Positions 13,749-17,458 of a stretch of 17,458 bases of DNA are shown here, piece by piece. The DNA is from Opitutia bacterium (GTDB taxonomy: Bacteria; Verrucomicrobiota; Verrucomicrobiia; Opitutales; Coraliomargaritaceae). Under the pieces are notes generated by a model, which was not told the DNA's origin, ran no database searches, and saw only the letters and a list, made by a program, of their open reading frames with translations. Location of the stretch: positions 1 through 17,458 of the forward strand of contig JABJQI010000032.1 of the NCBI GenBank assembly GCA_018663485.1, written 5' to 3'. Every line of letters begins with the position of its first letter. The first letter of the stretch is position 1. The position numbers and the translations under genes were made by a program.

Positions 13749-14594
13749 ATGGCCACGACTAGCAGCTACTGGGTGCACGACCTCAGCCCTTTTTTTATAC
13801 GTTTCCCTGAAAATCCACTCGGTATCGATGGCATACGTTATTACGGGCTCGCCTATTTGCTGGGATTCCTAGCAGCGTGGGGACTACTGCGCGCGTACAA
13901 CGCCCGCGGCAAGTTCGTTATTAATGCAGACGCCCGCGCGACCTTGATGACTGCAGTGATACTCGGAGTCATCGTCGGTGGTCGCCTCGGCTACATGCTG
14001 TTATACGATTTGGAGGCGTTTTTGCAGAATCCATTGTTAGTCCTAAAGGTAAATCAAGGGGGCATGGCTAGCCATGGCGGCTTTCTCGGCGTACTTCTCG
14101 CACTCGCTTGGTTCGCAAAAAAATACCATTACAACTTTTTCAAGCTCGGCGATGTCATCGTCACTCTTGCACCGCTAGGCCTCTGTTTTGGCCGAATCGC
14201 TAACTTTATCAATGGCGAACTTTGGGGGCGCGTAACTGAGATGCGCTGGGCAGTGATCTTTCCAGACAGCCCCATCATTTATAATGCGGCACTGCATATT
14301 TTTACCCCGGAGCCGCGGCATCCATCACAGCTTTATGCCGCAGTCCTCGAAGGCGCACTACTCTGCGCCTACGCTCAATGGCGCTTCTGGCGTACCAGTC
14401 CACCCGCGGGCCAGATCGGAGGCGAATTCCTAATCGGCTACGGCATTGTCCGCATTTTTGGCGAACTCTTCCGCGAACCAGACGCTGCACTGATTATGGG
14501 GCTCAGCCGCGGGCAGTTCTACTCGATTTTCATGATCATTGTCGGCATAGTGATCATTCGCATCGCAAGGGGCAAGCTGGCAACTGAGGCTTAG
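13749..14594 (+). CDS. lgt: Prolipoprotein diacylglyceryl transferase
   Basis: Inner-membrane enzyme that transfers diacylglycerol from phosphatidylglycerol to the lipobox Cys, the first step of lipoprotein maturation. The 281 residues carry about seven membrane segments and all family signatures. These are GIRYYGLAYLLGFL (28-41), VGGRLGYMLLYDL (76-88), GGMASHGGFLGV (104-115, with His109), the Lgt signature GRIANFINGELWGR (148-161, with Arg149), PRHPSQLYAAVLEG, and the GIVRIFGELFREPD and LSRGQFYS segments. The ATG at 13749 is the first in frame; the ATG at 13740 is followed at once by a stop. It is divergent from the LysM/parB pair, and its stop codon overlaps that of the converging stress-protein gene. 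Confidence 0.97.
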   Translation: MATTSSYWVHDLSPFFIRFPENPLGIDGIRYYGLAYLLGFLAAWGLLRAYNARGKFVINADARATLMTAVILGVIVGGRLGYMLLYDLEAFLQNPLLVLKVNQGGMASHGGFLGVLLALAWFAKKYHYNFFKLGDVIVTLAPLGLCFGRIANFINGELWGRVTEMRWAVIFPDSPIIYNAALHIFTPEPRHPSQLYAAVLEGALLCAYAQWRFWRTSPPAGQIGGEFLIGYGIVRIFGELFREPDAALIMGLSRGQFYSIFMIIVGIVIIRIARGKLATEA

Positions 14595-15436
14595 CGGAAG
14601 CACAGCACTGACACATGGCAACGCCGCAATAATTCCGTGGTAGTGCTACCAATCAGCAATTTCCTAATACGACTGTGCCCATAAGCACCTGCTACCAACA
14701 AGTCGATTTTGGCGCTCTTGACGTAGTCCGCAATCGCTGTCTCCGCCTCACCACTCAGCACTTGGCAAGCAGGATAAAGCCCAGACGCATTCATCATACG
14801 CTCTGCTTCAGCGAGCTGTGAGGCAACTTGATCTTCCTTATGACTTTCGGCAGCGATCACTACGTGTATATCAAAGGCGCGAAACAGCTCGGACTGTGCC
14901 ATAAATTCAAGTGCTCGCTGGCAACTGACTCCCCCATCGTAGGCAATTGCGACATGATCAATCGGCCTAAATTCGCGCGAAGTCACCAGGCATGGCTTAG
15001 TCGAAGCACGCACGACACGCTCTAACATCGAACCTAGATGTTCGGTCGCAAAATTGGCGTTCTCCCCTCGCTTACCAAGCAGAATCATGTCTGCGCGCTC
15101 GGCATAGTCCTCAATCGCATCGACCAGCATTCCTGTCTGATGATGAAACGAAGTGCGCTCCAATATCCCCTGAGCCTCAAAAATCGCCATCGCGGACTGT
15201 TCGACAAATTCCGCCTTCTGCGCTTCGACCTCTTGAAGCTGAGCGATCATTCCCTCGTATGGTTGAATTCCGAGGCTGCCACTGAGGTCCGCAACCGCAG
15301 GGATCTCAAACTGTCGCAGATCCGTCACATACAGAACTTCGACTTTAGCTCCCATCTGCTTAGCAAGCCATGCGGCATATCGACAACACTCTTGAGAATA
15401 ATTTGAGCCATCTGTGCAAATAAGTAGATTCTTCAT
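14591..15436 (-). CDS. Tandem-domain universal stress protein (UspA family)
   Basis: Cytosolic protein of two fused Usp domains (about 1-150 and 158-281). From the ATG at 15436 it has 281 residues; an upstream in-frame TTG at 15442 would add only two. Domain 1 starts KNLLICTDGS and has GKRG (121-124), but ten residues instead of nine separate it from G135-S136, so its ATP-binding loop departs from the G-2x-G-9x-G(S/T) rule. Domain 2 has the canonical GAYG (250-253), nine residues, then GS, so it probably binds ATP. Such proteins commonly help cells survive starvation or stress; the exact role is unknown. The gene has its own candidate promoter just after the glgC terminator. Its stop overlaps the lgt stop by four bases, in convergent orientation. 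Confidence 0.93.
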   Translation of the reverse strand: MKNLLICTDGSNYSQECCRYAAWLAKQMGAKVEVLYVTDLRQFEIPAVADLSGSLGIQPYEGMIAQLQEVEAQKAEFVEQSAMAIFEAQGILERTSFHHQTGMLVDAIEDYAERADMILLGKRGENANFATEHLGSMLERVVRASTKPCLVTSREFRPIDHVAIAYDGGVSCQRALEFMAQSELFRAFDIHVVIAAESHKEDQVASQLAEAERMMNASGLYPACQVLSGEAETAIADYVKSAKIDLLVAGAYGHSRIRKLLIGSTTTELLRRCHVSVLCFR

Positions 15437-15485
15437 GATCAATTGGACTTGAACTTAAGACTAAAGGTTCGCTTCTTCCTTAAAA

Positions 15486-15514
15486 ACTATGCAGTTAAAC
15501 GTTGTTAATTGCAA
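15486..15514 (-). promoter_or_regulatory. Candidate sigma-70-type promoter for the universal stress gene
   Basis: On the minus strand TTGCAA (15514-15509) and CATAGT (15491-15486) are separated by exactly 17 bases, each matching four of six consensus positions. It lies just downstream of the glgC terminator and about 50 bases before the ATG, which is where a promoter would be expected. Confidence 0.35.
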
Positions 15515-15519
15515 TACAA

Positions 15520-15547
15520 AAGCCGCGATTCTAACGAATCGCGGCTT
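15520..15547 (-). terminator. Intrinsic terminator after glgC
   Basis: Perfect 12-base stem, AAGCCGCGATTC (15520-15531) with GAATCGCGGCTT (15536-15547), and a TAAC loop. Read on the minus strand it is followed by a short T-rich tract (TTTTGTATT). It lies 30 bases after the glgC stop and insulates glgC from the stress-protein gene. Confidence 0.88.
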
Positions 15548-15577
15548 AGCAATAAAAATATAACTGGCGACGATAAG

Positions 15578-16876
15578 CTAACTTCCTAGAACAAAGCCAT
15601 CTGGCACGACAGTATTCTTACAAACGACCAGCACACCATCTCGAATCGCGAGATCGATACCCTCGCCGAAATGATCAGGCAGACCAGCAGGATCAAGCAC
15701 CACATTGCTACCAATACGGACATTTTTATCCAAAATCGCATGCTTCACCACGCTACCAGGGCCGACACCCATTGCTGGACGGCCCAAGGTGAAATTCTCA
15801 CGCAGATCGTCGACCGTCTCATACGAATCGGCCCCCAGCATCACAACATCTTTCAAATTCGCGCCGCTATGCACCACCGAGCGCACACCTAATGAACAAC
15901 GATCCAAACAACTATCTGTAACGATACAGCCATCCGCCACCACCACTCGATTGACCTTACAGGAATTTAGCTTCGAGGCGGGCAAGAGCCGGGCACGTGT
16001 GTAAATCTTGGCATCTTCATCAAAGAAATTAAACGGAGGGACTTCGTCGGTAAGACTCAGATTAGTATCAAAAAATGCCTTCACAGTCCCTATATCCTCC
16101 CAGTACTCATCAAAGACATAACTACACATCTTTTCCTTACCGAGCAACCCAGGTATGATTTCCTTACCAAAATCAGTCGTATCAGTCGCCAGCGCCTCAA
16201 CCAATGTCTTGGCATTAAACACGTAAATACCCATCGATGCGAGGCAGTAGTCCTTCGTGCCCGGATCATGCATCTTGTTAAGCACGCTCTCACCGACCGC
16301 GAGACCTTGAATCACCTTTGGGTCAGTTGGCTTCTCAACGAATTCAGTGATTTCAAGATTCTCATCGATGCGCATTAAGCCCAAGCCCTCGGCCTCATCC
16401 AGACCAAGCGGTTTCGCGGTAATTGTCACGGCCGCACCCGACGCATCATGCTCGCGCACGACATCGACTAAGTCCATGCGGTAGAGTTGATCACCCGAAA
16501 GAATCACATACAGATCGTCCTCCCCGGTGCCACCGAAGTGATTCATATTCTGGCGTACTGCATCGGCAGTGCCTTGATACCAACCATCACTCAAATCAGT
16601 TTGCTCGGCAGATAAAATATCTACACAGCCACCACCAAAGGAATCGAATTTATACGATTCTTGAATGTGCCGATGCAGCGACGCAGTGTTAAACTGGGTC
16701 AAAACGTAGATCTGGTTCATCCCCGCATTCAGGCAATTGCTAATTGGAATATCAACGAGACGATACTTGCCCGCAAGCGGCACCGCCGGCTTGCAACGTT
16801 CTTTCGTTAAAGGGCTTAGGCGCGAACCACGACCTCCTCCCATGATAATGCAGATAATTTTACGCTTCTTTCTCAT
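15578..16876 (-). CDS. glgC: Glucose-1-phosphate adenylyltransferase (ADP-glucose pyrophosphorylase)
   Basis: Makes ADP-glucose from glucose 1-phosphate and ATP, the committed step of bacterial glycogen synthesis, and the usual point of allosteric control. The 432 residues have the nucleotidyltransferase loop GGGRGSRLSPLTKERCKPA (13-31) and the nearby KYRLVDIPISNCLNAG (37-52). Further motifs are WYQGTADAVRQN (99-110), the metal/nucleotide segment SGDQLYRMD (127-135), FVEKP for glucose-1-phosphate binding, and EYWEDIGT. The C-terminal third is a left-handed beta-helix ending KNTVVPDGFVLGS. Length and motifs are those of a full homotetrameric bacterial enzyme. No other glycogen gene is adjacent. 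It is divergent from glmS and ends at a strong terminator, so it is probably monocistronic. Confidence 0.96.
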   Translation of the reverse strand: MRKKRKIICIIMGGGRGSRLSPLTKERCKPAVPLAGKYRLVDIPISNCLNAGMNQIYVLTQFNTASLHRHIQESYKFDSFGGGCVDILSAEQTDLSDGWYQGTADAVRQNMNHFGGTGEDDLYVILSGDQLYRMDLVDVVREHDASGAAVTITAKPLGLDEAEGLGLMRIDENLEITEFVEKPTDPKVIQGLAVGESVLNKMHDPGTKDYCLASMGIYVFNAKTLVEALATDTTDFGKEIIPGLLGKEKMCSYVFDEYWEDIGTVKAFFDTNLSLTDEVPPFNFFDEDAKIYTRARLLPASKLNSCKVNRVVVADGCIVTDSCLDRCSLGVRSVVHSGANLKDVVMLGADSYETVDDLRENFTLGRPAMGVGPGSVVKHAILDKNVRIGSNVVLDPAGLPDHFGEGIDLAIRDGVLVVCKNTVVPDGFVLGS

Positions 16877-16949
16877 ATATTATTTGGGGTTAACAAAGAT
16901 AATCAATTAACTTGAGTATTAGCGTGTCTGCACACTGAATTGAAGCTTT
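16877..16949. promoter_or_regulatory. Divergent promoter region between glgC and glmS
   Basis: Only 73 bases separate the two start codons, so their promoters must lie close together or overlap. The region is A/T-rich near glgC. I see a GTGT-CTGC-ACAC inverted repeat at 16924-16935 and no convincing -35/-10 pair on either strand. It is too short for, and shows no sign of, a glmS ribozyme. Confidence 0.35.
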
Positions 16950-17458
16950 ATGTGTGGAATTGTTGGATATATCGGCCGCGATCGAGCGGGAAGTGTGATG
17001 TTAGATGGACTGAAGCGTCTAGAATACAGGGGCTACGACTCTTCTGGCCTCGCCATCTGGACAGATGACGGCATCGAACAGACCAAACGCATTGGCCGAG
17101 TCGTCGAACTTGAGACCGCGCTGGGCGATGCTCTCGGCGGCACCCTCGGGATCAGCCACACTCGTTGGGCCACACACGGCGACGTCACCGAGGCCAATGC
17201 GCACCCACATAGCAGTAGTGATGGCAAGATTGCGCTGGTGCATAACGGTGTGATCGAAAATTACGTCGGGATGAAGAAATTCCTAATCGAGAAAGGTTAC
17301 ACCTTTGCATCTCAGACCGATTCCGAAGCACTCTGCAATCTGATTGCCTATCACTATGCGAAACAGCCCGAAGTCGCAGGGAAAAACCGCTTCCTCGAAT
17401 CAGTCCGTAAGAGCCTCAGTCACGTCGAAGGCACCTACGGCATCGCAGTCATCTGCAC
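16950..17458 (+). CDS. glmS: Glucosamine-fructose-6-phosphate aminotransferase, N-terminal part only
   Basis: Makes glucosamine 6-phosphate from fructose 6-phosphate and glutamine, the entry step to UDP-GlcNAc for peptidoglycan and lipid A. Only the first 169 codons are in the window, and the frame is open at the right edge. The visible part is the class II glutamine amidotransferase domain. It starts MCGIVGYIGR, so Cys2 becomes the N-terminal nucleophile after Met removal. It continues LKRLEYRGYDSSGLA (21-35), HTRWATHG (70-77), HNGVIENY (98-105) and the substrate Asp124 in TDSEA. These are all the expected glutaminase residues. The sugar isomerase half is beyond the window. The gene is divergent from glgC. 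Confidence 0.96.
   Translation, partial: MCGIVGYIGRDRAGSVMLDGLKRLEYRGYDSSGLAIWTDDGIEQTKRIGRVVELETALGDALGGTLGISHTRWATHGDVTEANAHPHSSSDGKIALVHNGVIENYVGMKKFLIEKGYTFASQTDSEALCNLIAYHYAKQPEVAGKNRFLESVRKSLSHVEGTYGIAVIC

Noticed and set aside
16877..16949. glmS ribozyme or riboswitch upstream of glmS
   Set aside because: The leader is at most 73 bases, far shorter than the ribozyme, and no matching core was seen. The element is also mainly known from Firmicutes.
1..17458. Mobile elements, CRISPR arrays, tRNA genes, phage or defence genes
   Set aside because: I read both strands and found no transposase, integrase, direct-repeat array, tRNA-like cloverleaf or recognisable defence gene; nearly all sequence is accounted for by housekeeping genes.

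Overview
The window reads as ordinary chromosome from a Gram-negative (diderm) bacterium. It encodes lipid A synthesis (LpxD), outer-membrane protein assembly (BamA, OmpH/Skp) and lipoprotein maturation (Lgt), with roughly balanced base composition and tightly packed genes. My best guess is the PVC superphylum, Verrucomicrobiota of the Opitutales/Puniceicoccales kind. That rests on overall gene flavour (CTC-type bL25, NspC, start sites without Shine-Dalgarno sequences) and not on any search. I see no mobile elements, CRISPR arrays, tRNA or rRNA genes, and no stretch over about 210 bases without a gene.

Region 1 (1-9191, all minus strand) is one dense array. In transcription order it is rplY (bL25), pth, rpsF (bS6), ssb, rplI (bL9), dnaB, bamA, ompH/skp, lpxD and prs, the last cut off by the left edge. 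It joins three classical neighbourhoods: ctc-pth, rpsF-ssb-rplI-dnaB, and bamA-skp-lpxD. Gaps are mostly 1-57 bases. A strong hairpin with a T-run lies between ompH and lpxD and ends only 16 bases before the lpxD start codon. rpsR (bS18), usually between ssb and rplI, is not there. prs, usually upstream of ctc-pth, lies at the far downstream end.

Region 2 (9192-12009, plus strand) starts with a 207-base divergent intergenic region holding two nearly identical 15-base inverted repeats. It then carries nspC (carboxynorspermidine decarboxylase), a 45-residue single-helix membrane protein, and a soluble histidine kinase with an N-terminal cyclic-nucleotide-binding domain. The small gene and the kinase overlap by ATGA. 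This unit is the least conventional part of the window.

Region 3 (12064-14594) has a LysM coiled-coil secreted protein followed two bases later by parB (minus strand), divergent from lgt (plus strand). Region 4 (14591-17458) has a tandem universal stress protein whose stop overlaps that of lgt, a very good terminator, glgC (ADP-glucose pyrophosphorylase), and the divergent start of glmS, cut off by the right edge.

Across all 19 start codons I assign, none has AGGA, GGAG or GAGG within the 20 bases upstream. This suggests that translation initiation here does not depend on Shine-Dalgarno pairing.
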